Assembly: GCF_008806325.1 (NCBI RefSeq)
Contig: NZ_WACR01000001.1
Span: 396,410 to 460,409, forward strand
Source of the DNA: Salibacter halophilus
Lineage (GTDB): Bacteria > Bacteroidota > Bacteroidia > Flavobacteriales_G > Salibacteraceae
DNA length: 64,000 bases
Direction of reading: 5' to 3'
The notes beneath the pieces are model-generated. The model ran no database searches, was not told the DNA's origin, and saw nothing but the letters and a program-made list of their open reading frames with translations. The first letter of the stretch is position 1, and the number at the start of each line of letters is the position of its first letter. The translations under genes were made by a program, and so were the position numbers. Shown here one piece after another: positions 55,051 through 63,737 of this stretch.

Positions 55051-56267
55051 CGTACGAGCAAACTCTCGACTTTTTATTCTCGCAACTGCCCATGTATCAG
55101 CGGCAGGGAAAATCAGCTTACAAGGCGGATTTGAGCAATACTATCGCACTGATGGAAGCGCTGGATCAACCGCAAAAGAATTTTCCATCAATACACATTG
55201 CAGGCACTAACGGCAAGGGATCAACGGCTCACATGATGGCGTCTGTATTACAGGAAGCCGGTTATAAAGTCGGTCTATACACGTCTCCTCACCTCATGGA
55301 TTTTCGCGAGAGAGTTAAAATTAATGGAGTGCCGGTTTCAAAAGACTTCGTTATTGATTTTGTTGGTCAGAACCGCGATCAGCTAGACAAAATTCAACCT
55401 TCATTCTTTGAGTGGACAGTCGGACTGGCATTCGAGTACTTCAGGCAGGAGAAAGTTGATATAGCCGTAATAGAAACTGGAATGGGTGGAAGGCTAGATT
55501 CTACCAATATCCTCACTCCGTTGGTATCAGTTATCACGAACATCGGTTTCGATCACAGTCAGTTTCTGGGTGATACAATTGAGAAAATTGCCGGAGAAAA
55601 AGCCGGAATCATCAAATCAGGCATTCCAATAGTTACGGGAAAAATGCATCCTGACGCATTTACAGTAATCGAAAAAATAGCCAATGAAAAGAACGCAGAG
55701 CTATTCCCTGCAAAACCTACTCAACTTCAAACTGATCTCTTAGGGAATTACCAGAAGGAAAACATTGAAACCGCTACGACAGCTCTTTCGGTTCTGACCG
55801 ATAAAACAAATTATAAACTAGAGAATAAACACTTTACAGCCGGACTAAAAAACGTTGTGAAAAACACCGGTTTAATGGGACGCTGGCAAATCTTGCAGGA
55901 AAAACCACTCATCGTAACTGATGTAGCTCACAATGAAGATGGACTCAGGTCGACAATGACTCAGCTACGAAAGCAAGATGCAGATCAGCTTCATATTGTT
56001 TTTGGGAGTGTTTCAGATAAAGATTTGAAAAAAATTATTCCGTTGCTTCCTGTAGATGCATTTTACTACCTCTGCTCACCTGATATTCCTAGAGCGATGG
56101 ATGCTGATGAACTCGAAAAGCTATTCAAAGCCAATAATTTAAACACCGAAAAATTCAGCTCTGTTGAGGCAGCTTTTCAAGGGGCAAAAAAGAAAATGAA
56201 CCCATCTGACGTACTGTATATTGGCGGCTCCACATTCGTGGTAGCAGAAATTTTACCACTTTTTTAA
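55047..56267 (+). CDS. folC: Bifunctional folylpolyglutamate / dihydrofolate synthase
   Basis: 406 residues with a GTG start that overlaps the TonB-like stop (GTGA). A Mur-ligase-type ATP site HIAGTNGKGSTAHM (near residue 51) and ETGMGGRLDSTN mark FolC. Then TDVAHNEDGLRSTM begins the C-terminal domain. It adds glutamate to folates in the cytoplasm. Being last in the exbB-exbD-tonB operon it has no obvious functional link to energy transduction. Confidence 0.93.
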   Translation: MTYEQTLDFLFSQLPMYQRQGKSAYKADLSNTIALMEALDQPQKNFPSIHIAGTNGKGSTAHMMASVLQEAGYKVGLYTSPHLMDFRERVKINGVPVSKDFVIDFVGQNRDQLDKIQPSFFEWTVGLAFEYFRQEKVDIAVIETGMGGRLDSTNILTPLVSVITNIGFDHSQFLGDTIEKIAGEKAGIIKSGIPIVTGKMHPDAFTVIEKIANEKNAELFPAKPTQLQTDLLGNYQKENIETATTALSVLTDKTNYKLENKHFTAGLKNVVKNTGLMGRWQILQEKPLIVTDVAHNEDGLRSTMTQLRKQDADQLHIVFGSVSDKDLKKIIPLLPVDAFYYLCSPDIPRAMDADELEKLFKANNLNTEKFSSVEAAFQGAKKKMNPSDVLYIGGSTFVVAEILPLF

Positions 56268-56274
56268 AAAAGTA

Positions 56275-56305
56275 TTTGCGACTATTGAGAGTTGTTCTAT
56301 ATTTG
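56275..56305 (+). promoter_or_regulatory. Canonical promoter of tRNA-Val
   Basis: TTTG at 56275-56278, exactly 19 nt, then TATATTTG at 56298-56305: a perfect match to TTTG-N19-TAnnTTTG of Bacteroidota. The tRNA begins 21 nt after. Confidence 0.88.
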
Positions 56306-56326
56306 CAGCCCGTTCAACAAAAACAG

Positions 56327-56401
56327 GGGCGATTAGCTCAGCTGGTTCAGAGCATCTGCCTTACAAGCAGAGGGTCACTGGTTCGAATCCAGTATCGCCC
56401 A
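56327..56401 (+). tRNA. tRNA-Val (anticodon TAC)
   Basis: A 75-nt cloverleaf: acceptor GGGCGAT/ATCGCCC, D-arm with AGCTCAGCTGG, anticodon stem TCTGC/GCAGA with loop CTTACAA (anticodon TAC), and T-arm GTTCGAATCC. The discriminator is A; the CCA end is not encoded. A strong promoter and terminator flank it, so it is an independent unit. Confidence 0.97.
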
Positions 56402-56410
56402 CAGAACGCA

Positions 56411-56445
56411 AAAAGGTTCATTCAAACAAGGATGAACCTTTTTTT
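56411..56445 (+). terminator. Terminator of tRNA-Val
   Basis: AAAAGGTTCAT (56411-56421) pairs with ATGAACCTTTT (56432-56442), followed by more T. Confidence 0.9.
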
Positions 56446-57077
56446 ATGCCCAACCTTAACAACTTAAGCACCCAATAATTTCAAAATATCATTAGAACTT
56501 CTCTCCTCCTCAACATCAGCCTCTACCTCGTACTCCCACGCTCTCATTCTCATTCCCGCTCTCACTCGCTACCTCGTTTTGAGCCTCACGAAAGAACATA
56601 TCTCCACTCCGCTCTCCCTCTCATTCTCTCACTCTACTCTCAACTCATCACTCATAATCCATAATTCAACATTCATAACACCAAACCTCCAAATCTTAGT
56701 GAATCTTGCTCTTTGACCACGTCAAAGACTAGATGAACTTAGACCCTCGTGACGCAAGGAACGGGGTCTTAGACATTATACTTGAAGCTAGTCAAGACTT
56801 AGATGAACTTAGATCCCAGACTTGCTACGGGACCTCCTAACTCCCCAACCTTCAAACTTCCAAACTACAAACCACCCAACTCAACACTCATCATTCATAA
56901 CTCATAATCCATAACCCCAAAACTCATTCATCATTCCCAAACAACATCGTTTTTCCCAAAAAGGGAATCAGTGAATGGACGCCAAACAAAATTAAAGACT
57001 GGTTTACAGTATTTTAACCAATAACATGAATAAAAGAACAGTTTTTGGACGAAAACCTTGAAATAATTTTTTTAACT
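56446..57077. repeat. Repeat-rich non-coding spacer, 0.6 kb
   Basis: No credible gene. It holds: a CCTTAACAAC...ATTAGAACTTCT module (56451-56510); a module ACCTCGTTTTGAGCC...AAGAACATATCTCCACT (56571-56618) also present at 59493 and 61428; CTCATTCTCTC pyrimidine strings; stem-loop copy C; and CTCATAA/ATTCATAA words (56641-56680, 56881-56940). Confidence 0.8.
56694..56833. repeat. Stem-loop intergenic repeat, copy C with a second partial unit
   Basis: TCTTAGTGAATCTTG, hairpin CTTTGAC-CAC-GTCAAAG (56711-56727), AGATGAACTTAGACCC and CGTGACGCAAGGAACGGGG. A second, degraded unit follows with CTTGA-AGCTAG-TCAAG and ACTTAGATGAACTTAGATCCC. The G-C pair of copies A and B is an A-T pair here, so the stem is preserved by a double change. 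Confidence 0.85.
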
Positions 57078-59375
57078 ATGAAAAAGATACTGCTGTCATT
57101 GTTTGCTATAACACCTCTATTCCTTTTTGGCACTCAATATCACAGTATAGGATCAAATAGCTGGAGCTATACAAAAAACGGCTCTGATTGTGGGTGTTCT
57201 CCGTCCTGGGGAAATGACTCCATTTTCGTGTATCACTACTTTTCACTAAACAACTTGAACTTAAATAGTGGCAGCTACATATATGTTGGTCCAAATGGTG
57301 AACTAGAAGCCGGAAATAACAAAAGTTGGAATATCAATACTACGATAAGAGTAGATAGTGCAGGTCTTATTACTTCAAACAATGGTTTAACTATCACTAT
57401 TAATGGCTCTGGAGCATTAATCATTGAAGAAGACGGTGAGTTTTCCTTCAATAACAACCTTGTTTTTACCAATAATGGCACATTCATTCTTAACGGAGAC
57501 ATGAATGGCCAAAATAATGCAACCATCACATTTCAGGGTGGTTCTTCTGTAGAGATAAATGGAGAGCTAGACATAAACCATGGTGCTAACATCACAAACA
57601 GTACACAAATTACCGGCTCAGGATCTGTCAATTACAGTGGTAACTTCTTCAACCAAAATCAGGGAAATATAAACGGCTGCTCAGGTTGTTCAACAAACTC
57701 TCCCATCTATCTCGCTACACAAACTCCATCCGGTGAAATAACTAACGTGACGATTTTTGATCAGGGATCATGGAATAACGGAACACCAACATCTTCTCTA
57801 CATGCTCAGGTTCTAGATGATCTCACTCTTACAGGCTCCTCTATCATTGCCAAATCACTATTAGTAAATAAGACGGCAACTCTTACTATTAGAGGATCAC
57901 AGCATGTGACTGTTGACGACAGCATAATGAATGAGGGACTCATCATCATAGAGGATGGTGCTTCACTCGTACAAACAGGAAACACCTATCAAAATAATGG
58001 TTCTGGTACATACAGACTCTTTAAAGCAGGAACACCCCAACAAACTGTTTACAACAAATGGAGTGCTCCAATGCCCAATCAATCAATTGTAGAAGTATTC
58101 CATGATGCAAACCTCTATGATCTCTTTGCCTTTGAAACATCTTCTCAATCCTGGAAATATGACTTTGGAACCCTTAACCCAACAAACGATCACAGCAATA
58201 GCCCCTATTCATTTGGGAACAACCACATGGTCCTGGACGCTGATGGCATTATGGATATTGGTCGCGGTTATTTTGCTCCCGGCAAAGTGAACCCCCAGCG
58301 ATTATTCGAGAACAATGTCATTAACAATGGTGACTATTCTATTAATATTGAAACTACAAACAACTCAACTCCCGGTTCTTGGGGCGGAAACGACTGGAAC
58401 CTCGTTGGTAATCCATACCCATCTCCAATTAACATCCAGGACTTCCTCAGCCAAAACTACAATGGTGGTGCAGGCAATATTGCAAACGCAGTTTACTTCT
58501 GGGATGGCCCAAATGCGCAGTACATTACTAAAAACAATACCGACAATGAATTGATGTCATCTGTTCAGGGTTTTTGGGTTGACGCTGTAAACAACGGTAC
58601 CATTAGTTTTTCTAACTCGATGCGTGATCATGCAAGTAATATCACACTCAGATCCGGTGGGAACAACTTCGACCCCGCTGGTGCTTACCTCCAAATCGAG
58701 CAGGGTTCACTTTCAGATTATATCAGAGTTTACTTTGATCCGATGGCTGAAAACGGAATGGATAATCTTTACGATGCTAAAAAATTGGAAAATTCTAACG
58801 GATTCAACTTCTACTCCATTTTGGACGATCAATATATGGTATTTCAATCAGTGTTAAATCTTGAGGAAGAAGAACAAAAAATTATACCGATTGGCCTCTC
58901 GACTGGATCTGACAATGAGATAACAGTATCAATCGACAGCCTGCTTAATTGGCCTGATAATTACAAAGTTTATCTACACGATTTAAAAACTATTCAACGT
59001 TTTGAACTGAATGACAGCAATGCTGTTACTCTGCAGCTCGACAGTGCCGGGACTTACGATGACAGATTCGTACTTTCTTTCTTCGCTACGAAAGCAGCTC
59101 CGGTTGACCCACCAACGGGTCTGACCGAAATGAATGACAACATCAAAGAACCACTTTACCTCACGAAAAATAATGGATTTGAAATCGTTAACACTACTAA
59201 TAGCGACATTGAGAGAATGACGGTGCATACAATTACTGGCAGACTCGCACTTGAACACAGCAGAATAAACACCGGTGATCGAGCTCGCGCTCAACTCGAC
59301 CAAAACGGGGTGTACATTATCACAACCTACTTTTCAAACGGACAAACACAAAATAAAAAACTAATCGTTCACTAA
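57078..59375 (+). CDS. T9SS cargo protein, large secreted beta-rich protein
   Basis: 765 residues from the ATG at 57078, which begins the signal peptide (MKKILLSLFAITPLFLFG); an in-frame TTG at 57045 would add a non-signal leader. The first ~330 residues look like beta-helix or strand-repeat sequence rich in Asn, Gly and Ser (TITINGSGALIIEEDGEFS). The middle has GDYSINIETTNNSTPGSWGG and NDWNLVGNPYPSPINIQDFL, as seen in many T9SS surface proteins. The last ~75 residues form a type A sorting tail (VHTITGRLALE, QLDQNGVYIITTYF, QNKKLIVH). It is predicted to be surface-exposed or released. Function unknown. Confidence 0.78.
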   Translation: MKKILLSLFAITPLFLFGTQYHSIGSNSWSYTKNGSDCGCSPSWGNDSIFVYHYFSLNNLNLNSGSYIYVGPNGELEAGNNKSWNINTTIRVDSAGLITSNNGLTITINGSGALIIEEDGEFSFNNNLVFTNNGTFILNGDMNGQNNATITFQGGSSVEINGELDINHGANITNSTQITGSGSVNYSGNFFNQNQGNINGCSGCSTNSPIYLATQTPSGEITNVTIFDQGSWNNGTPTSSLHAQVLDDLTLTGSSIIAKSLLVNKTATLTIRGSQHVTVDDSIMNEGLIIIEDGASLVQTGNTYQNNGSGTYRLFKAGTPQQTVYNKWSAPMPNQSIVEVFHDANLYDLFAFETSSQSWKYDFGTLNPTNDHSNSPYSFGNNHMVLDADGIMDIGRGYFAPGKVNPQRLFENNVINNGDYSINIETTNNSTPGSWGGNDWNLVGNPYPSPINIQDFLSQNYNGGAGNIANAVYFWDGPNAQYITKNNTDNELMSSVQGFWVDAVNNGTISFSNSMRDHASNITLRSGGNNFDPAGAYLQIEQGSLSDYIRVYFDPMAENGMDNLYDAKKLENSNGFNFYSILDDQYMVFQSVLNLEEEEQKIIPIGLSTGSDNEITVSIDSLLNWPDNYKVYLHDLKTIQRFELNDSNAVTLQLDSAGTYDDRFVLSFFATKAAPVDPPTGLTEMNDNIKEPLYLTKNNGFEIVNTTNSDIERMTVHTITGRLALEHSRINTGDRARAQLDQNGVYIITTYFSNGQTQNKKLIVH

Positions 59376-59833
59376 CCATCGCCCCAGTAATCATCTGCTT
59401 ATTTAGCCCAGGCCTCTGGCAGATAGCTTTCGCTATTAGCCAAAGGCTTTTGGCTTTTTTAGCCCCCCCTGTATTAAAGCGCCCCCATCTCTACCTCGTT
59501 TTGAGCCCCGCTTCCCCATTTCCTTCTTGAGCAAAGCGAAAGAACATATCTCCACTACACTCCGCTCTCACTCTCTTTCTCATTCTCACTCTCTCAACCT
59601 TGACTACTGACGCTTTCGGTCAGCACTTTCAGCTCAACCTCAACCTTAACCTATTAAACTTTAAACTCACTCAACACTCATAACTCATCACTCATAATCA
59701 ATATCCTCAAACCACCCAACCATCAAACACCAAACCAGCCAACTTCAAACCAACTAACAACTTGAATACCCAACAACCCCAAAGTAAAATTTGAACGCCT
59801 CGACCTCAACCTCAACCTCACCAAAATTCTACC
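59376..59833. repeat. Repeat-rich non-coding spacer, 0.46 kb
   Basis: No credible gene. It contains: two short inverted words around CTTTTGGC (59390-59470); the ACCTCGTTTTGAGCC module (59493-59560); pyrimidine strings; a hairpin CTGAC-GCTTTCG-GTCAG (59607-59623) also at 61554 and 63975; and a 71-bp sequence (59731-59801) repeated exactly at 61227-61297. Confidence 0.8.
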
Positions 59834-59841
59834 TACATTTG
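59834..59841 (+). promoter_or_regulatory. -7 promoter element of the LptF/G gene
   Basis: TACATTTG matches TAnnTTTG and is followed by CACCCAAAATC, 16 nt before the TTG start codon. The short leader supports that start. Confidence 0.6.
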
Positions 59842-59857
59842 CACCCAAAATCACCAG

Positions 59858-60943
59858 TTGAAGCACATCGACAAATACATAGTTGGCAGGTTTCTCAAAA
59901 CCTATCTCTTCAGCATACTCATACTCGCCTTTATCATCATCGTTTTCGACATCTCAGAAAAAATCGATGACTTCACTGATGACAGGGCAAGTGGAGCTTC
60001 AGTGTGGGATATAATAATCGATTATTACCTCAATTTTGTACCGTTCCTTATCAATCAATTCAACGCCCTGTTTGTCTTTATATCAGTCATTTTCTTTACT
60101 TCAAAAATGGCGTCAAAAAGCGAGATCATAGCCATTTTCAACAGCGGTGTAAGTTTTTACCGACTATTACTTACTTATGTAATAACAGCAATCGGTTTGT
60201 TTGCCGTCAACCTACTCATGACCTTTTGGGTAATACCGGAAGCCAATAAAGTACGCATCGACTTTGAGAATAAATTCATCCGAAATGCACCTTATTTCAA
60301 CAAAAAAAACACTCACGTTCAAATAGACTCAAATTCATACGTCTACTTTCACAGCTTTAACATCAAACGAAACACTGCCTACAAGTTCTCACTCGAAAAA
60401 TTTGATGGTCAGAACCTCATCTACAAACTCAACGCCAGCTTTGCCGTATGGGACTCAACCGATAACCTGTGGACAATCAAAAACTACCACGTTAGAGAAA
60501 TTGACGGAATAAACGAAAAACTCTACTCTGGCAACAAACTAGATACGGCTCTGAACATTCAACCGCGCGACTTCAAATCATGGCTCAATGATGTTCAAAC
60601 AATGAACCAGGCAGAGCTAATCGACTTCATTGAACGCGAAAAATTCAAAGGCAGTAGCCAGGTAAAAGAATACGAAGTAGAAAAACACAAGAGACTCGCA
60701 TTCCCCTTTGCCTCGATCATACTCACAATAATGGGATTCTCCCTTGCCAGTAGAAAAATACGAGGCGGAATTGGAATGCACATCGGACTCGGAATGCTAT
60801 TGTGCTTTACTTATATTCTGATCAGCCAAATGGCATTCGTTTACGTAGCTCAAAGCGATATGAACACGATACTCGGTGTCTGGATACCAAATATCATCTA
60901 TACTATAATAACAGCCATACTCCTTTACAAAGCACCGAAATAA
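59858..60943 (+). CDS. LptF/LptG-family LPS export permease
   Basis: 361 residues with a TTG start. The N-terminus KHIDKYIVGRFLKTYLFS matches the start of YjgP/YjgQ proteins, so TTG is accepted. Three N-terminal membrane helices (near residues 15, 60 and 100) precede a periplasmic jelly-roll domain (about 130-270) and three C-terminal helices (SIILTIMGFSLA; IGLGMLLCFTYILI; last ~25 residues). The permease works with LptB to extract LPS from the inner membrane. Whether it is LptF or LptG is not decided from sequence. Confidence 0.9.
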   Translation: MKHIDKYIVGRFLKTYLFSILILAFIIIVFDISEKIDDFTDDRASGASVWDIIIDYYLNFVPFLINQFNALFVFISVIFFTSKMASKSEIIAIFNSGVSFYRLLLTYVITAIGLFAVNLLMTFWVIPEANKVRIDFENKFIRNAPYFNKKNTHVQIDSNSYVYFHSFNIKRNTAYKFSLEKFDGQNLIYKLNASFAVWDSTDNLWTIKNYHVREIDGINEKLYSGNKLDTALNIQPRDFKSWLNDVQTMNQAELIDFIEREKFKGSSQVKEYEVEKHKRLAFPFASIILTIMGFSLASRKIRGGIGMHIGLGMLLCFTYILISQMAFVYVAQSDMNTILGVWIPNIIYTIITAILLYKAPK

Positions 60944-61750
60944 CTAGAACAAGAAATCAGAGCGAGAGCGGAGAGAACAAAGCGGGAAGAATGAGAATGA
61001 GAGCGGTAAACAGAGCGAGGGAATGAGAGAGTGAGAGAAGAGAAATGAGAGTCAGATGTTAATTTTTAACCATTAGCTAATGGACATATCCTGTTAACTC
61101 ACTATTTTCTCAACACAGCATTTCGACTTCATCCTTCGGTAGACTCAGGACATCGCTCTGGTAAGCTTTCGGCACACTGTATTTCGCTTTAAAAACAAAC
61201 TCCCCAACCTTCCAACTTCCAAACTGCAAACCAGCCAACTTCAAACCAACTAACAACTTGAATACCCAACAACCCCAAAGTAAAATTTGAACGCCTCCAC
61301 CTCCACCTCAACCTTAACCTCAACCTCGTGACGCAAGTAACGGGGCCCTTAACACCTTAACCACCTGGCAATCTCAGTATACTATTAGAACTTCCCTCCT
61401 CCTCCTCAACCTCAACCTTAACTTCCTACCTCGTTTTGAGCCCCGCGAAAAACATATTTCCCCATTTCGTTCTTGAGCAAAGCGAAAAAACATATCTCCA
61501 CTACACTCGACTCTCATTCTCCGCTCTCATTCTCACTCTCTCAACCTCGACTACTGACGCTATCGGTCAGTGCTTTCAGCTCGACCTTGACCTCATTATC
61601 AATCCATAACTCAAAAATCATCACTCATAACCCATAATTCATAACACCAAACCATCCAACACCCACAACCCACCATACACCAAAACAAATAAAAAAACCG
61701 TCTTAAAACTATCAACATACGCAACCTACAATAAACCTAAATTTAAGCAT
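60944..61750. repeat. Repeat-rich non-coding spacer, 0.8 kb
   Basis: No credible gene. In order: a purine-rich GAGAGCG/GAATGAGAG string (60958-61055), the reverse-complement sense of the pyrimidine strings elsewhere; the 71-bp repeat (61227-61297); CTCGTGACGCAAGTAACGGGG with the CCTTAACACC...ATTAGAACTTCC module (61327-61400); the ACCTCGTTTTGAGCC module (61428-61510); the hairpin CTGAC-GCTATCG-GTCAG (61554-61570); and CTCATAA words to about 61650. Confidence 0.8.
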
Positions 61751-63676
61751 ATGAAAAAATTCGTACACTTTGCATTTATTGCTGCTACATTGATAATCGG
61801 TATCTCAATATTGAGCAACTCGAGCGGACCATCAACTGATGCTACTGGATCTCCTTTTTCTGTCCCTAATGCCTGTGCTAATTGTCACAGTTCCGGTGGA
61901 ACCTATTCCCCTAACTCAGGAATAACAATCACAGGCTTACCAACTGATTACTACCCGGGAGCCTCTTACAACATCACCTACTCACTTGATAATCCTACGA
62001 ACAGAAACGGATTCCAACTAGCAGCACTTAGAGCTTCAAACAACAGTCAGGCCGGTAGTTGGACTACAGGAACCGGAACTAAAACAATTAACCAGGGAGG
62101 CCGCTCATATATCGAACACAACAGTGGTAGTTCGACAGGTAGTTGGACTTTCACCTGGACAGCTCCAAGCACGAATGTGGGCACAATCGATTTCTACGGA
62201 GCTGGAAATGCAACAAACAACAATTTCAGCAATACAGGCGATAACGTTTACACAACAAGCACCTCTATTGGTGGATTGCCACTAATCAGCGTAAGTGAAA
62301 ACATTACATCTGAAACCTGCGCGTCATCATGCAATGGAAGCATAGATGTAAATATCGCTGGTGGAACAGGTGGTAACTACACCTCAACATGGAGTAACTC
62401 AACAACCTTCAGTAGTTCATCATATACTGTAACCAACTTATGTGCTGGCACATATACTGTAACAATTACTGATGGAGATGGGAATTCTGAAGTGAACTCT
62501 TATCAAGTCGGAACACAAACAAATCTACAGGCCACAGCAAATTCGACCAGTACTACTTGTGTGAGCGCTTCGGGATCAGCTTCTGTTTCGATAAATGGTG
62601 GAGCAACACCTTATTCCTACTCCTGGAATAATGGGGACACAACAGCTATGATCAACAACTTATCTCCCGGCACCTACGCAGTAACTGTGACAGATGACAA
62701 CGGCTGTTCGTTTGACACGGTTCTGAATGTAAACTCAACAGGGAGCGGATTACAGGCAAATTTTACAGAAAATAATCCATCATGTGGAAACGCAGATGGC
62801 AGCCTGATCATCACACCATCAAATGGAACAGCTCCTTACAGCTACCTGTGGAGCAACAGTATGTCAGGCGATAGCATTGGCGGATTAACAGCCGGCAGTT
62901 ACTCAGTAACAATTAGTGATGATAATGGCTGTTCTGAAGTATTCAGCACTTCACTGTCAGATATAGGCGCTCCAACGCTCACTTCAGTTGCAGAGATAGA
63001 TATAACTTGTAATGGTGGAAGTGACGGAGAAATAGATCTTTCGATAAGCGGTGGAACAACACCTTTCAATGTATCATGGATCGGACCAAACGGATTCACA
63101 GATTCAGACTCTACAATATCAGGATTGATAGCAGGTGACTATTTCGTTACAGTAACAGATGCAAATGGATGTAATTCATCTGATAGTTTTTCACTGTCAG
63201 AACCGAACGCACCGCTACAGATTCAACTAGACAGCCTGCTCGATGCTACAAACGGAAACTGTAATGGCTATATCGAAGTCAGTGCTACTGGTGATAACAG
63301 CAGTTCTGGGATGAGCTATCAGTGGAACAACCCTACAACCGTAACAACACCGGTAAATGACAATCTGTGTCCTGGAAACTACATCGTAACCGGAACTGAT
63401 GCTGCAGGATGCATGGACACTGCTTCATATGAAATAGAGGATATTCCAACCGGCATTACAGAGCATCAAAAAGACCAGTTTAAAATCTATCCAAACCCTG
63501 CAAGCGATTACGTTTACATCGAAAACAACTCTGAATTAGGTGTTGTGAAAATCACCAACATAGCAGGTCAGGTTGTAAAAGAGACCAAGCTTACAGATTA
63601 CAGAACTAAAGTCAGCCTACAAGACCTCGAACAAGGCATCTACTTCATAGGAAAAAAAGCCCTGATAATTAATTAG
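61751..63676 (+). CDS. T9SS cargo with choice-of-anchor V domain and SprB-like repeats
   Basis: 641 residues. A signal peptide is followed by a choice-of-anchor V domain (about 35-175) that begins CANCHSSGG and ends near GAGNATNN. Then come five repeats of about 70 residues like those of the adhesin SprB (each with a start such as TCNGGSDGEIDLSISGG and an end such as LSPGTYAVTVTDDNGC), and a C-terminal type A sorting tail (FKIYPNPASDYVYIEN, LQDLEQGIYFIGKK). It is likely a surface adhesin or gliding-related protein delivered by the T9SS. The CxxCH near the N-terminus could bind heme c, but that is unproven. Confidence 0.85.
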   Translation: MKKFVHFAFIAATLIIGISILSNSSGPSTDATGSPFSVPNACANCHSSGGTYSPNSGITITGLPTDYYPGASYNITYSLDNPTNRNGFQLAALRASNNSQAGSWTTGTGTKTINQGGRSYIEHNSGSSTGSWTFTWTAPSTNVGTIDFYGAGNATNNNFSNTGDNVYTTSTSIGGLPLISVSENITSETCASSCNGSIDVNIAGGTGGNYTSTWSNSTTFSSSSYTVTNLCAGTYTVTITDGDGNSEVNSYQVGTQTNLQATANSTSTTCVSASGSASVSINGGATPYSYSWNNGDTTAMINNLSPGTYAVTVTDDNGCSFDTVLNVNSTGSGLQANFTENNPSCGNADGSLIITPSNGTAPYSYLWSNSMSGDSIGGLTAGSYSVTISDDNGCSEVFSTSLSDIGAPTLTSVAEIDITCNGGSDGEIDLSISGGTTPFNVSWIGPNGFTDSDSTISGLIAGDYFVTVTDANGCNSSDSFSLSEPNAPLQIQLDSLLDATNGNCNGYIEVSATGDNSSSGMSYQWNNPTTVTTPVNDNLCPGNYIVTGTDAAGCMDTASYEIEDIPTGITEHQKDQFKIYPNPASDYVYIENNSELGVVKITNIAGQVVKETKLTDYRTKVSLQDLEQGIYFIGKKALIIN

Positions 63677-63703
63677 GACTAAAATATCATTGTGAAGATT
63701 TAA

Positions 63704-63737
63704 GGGTAAGAGAGTTGTAGCTCGCTTACCCTTTTTT
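63704..63737 (+). terminator. Terminator after the SprB-like gene
   Basis: GGGTAAG (63704-63710) pairs with CTTACCC (63725-63731), extended by GAG/CTC, followed by six T. Confidence 0.88.

Larger units (their letters stand above)
936..60416. repeat. Dispersed 10-bp word GGNTCTGACC, 32 copies counted
   Basis: First base of each copy, + orientation (GGNTCTGACC): 936, 3123, 6349, 10134, 12516, 14446, 20281, 22267, 24829, 29030, 31774, 37840, 41003, 47492, 48037, 51711, 54810, 55790, 59117. Reverse orientation (GGTCAGANCC): 1561, 7239, 11539, 17572, 19397, 21636, 24515, 29483, 38630, 40421, 47767, 55365, 60407. N is C, A or T, once G; a following G is frequent. Copies fall in different reading frames of unrelated genes. 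Confidence 0.85.

Noticed and set aside
56276..56467. 63-codon ORF over the tRNA region
   Set aside because: It runs through the tRNA-Val gene and its promoter and terminator; the protein has no recognisable features.
60802..61026. 74-codon ORF overlapping the end of the LptF/G gene
   Set aside because: It is out of frame with the real gene and ends in purine-rich repeat DNA.
59376..61750. Small RNA or extra tRNA genes in the spacers
   Set aside because: No cloverleaf or canonical promoter-terminator pair was found apart from tRNA-Val.
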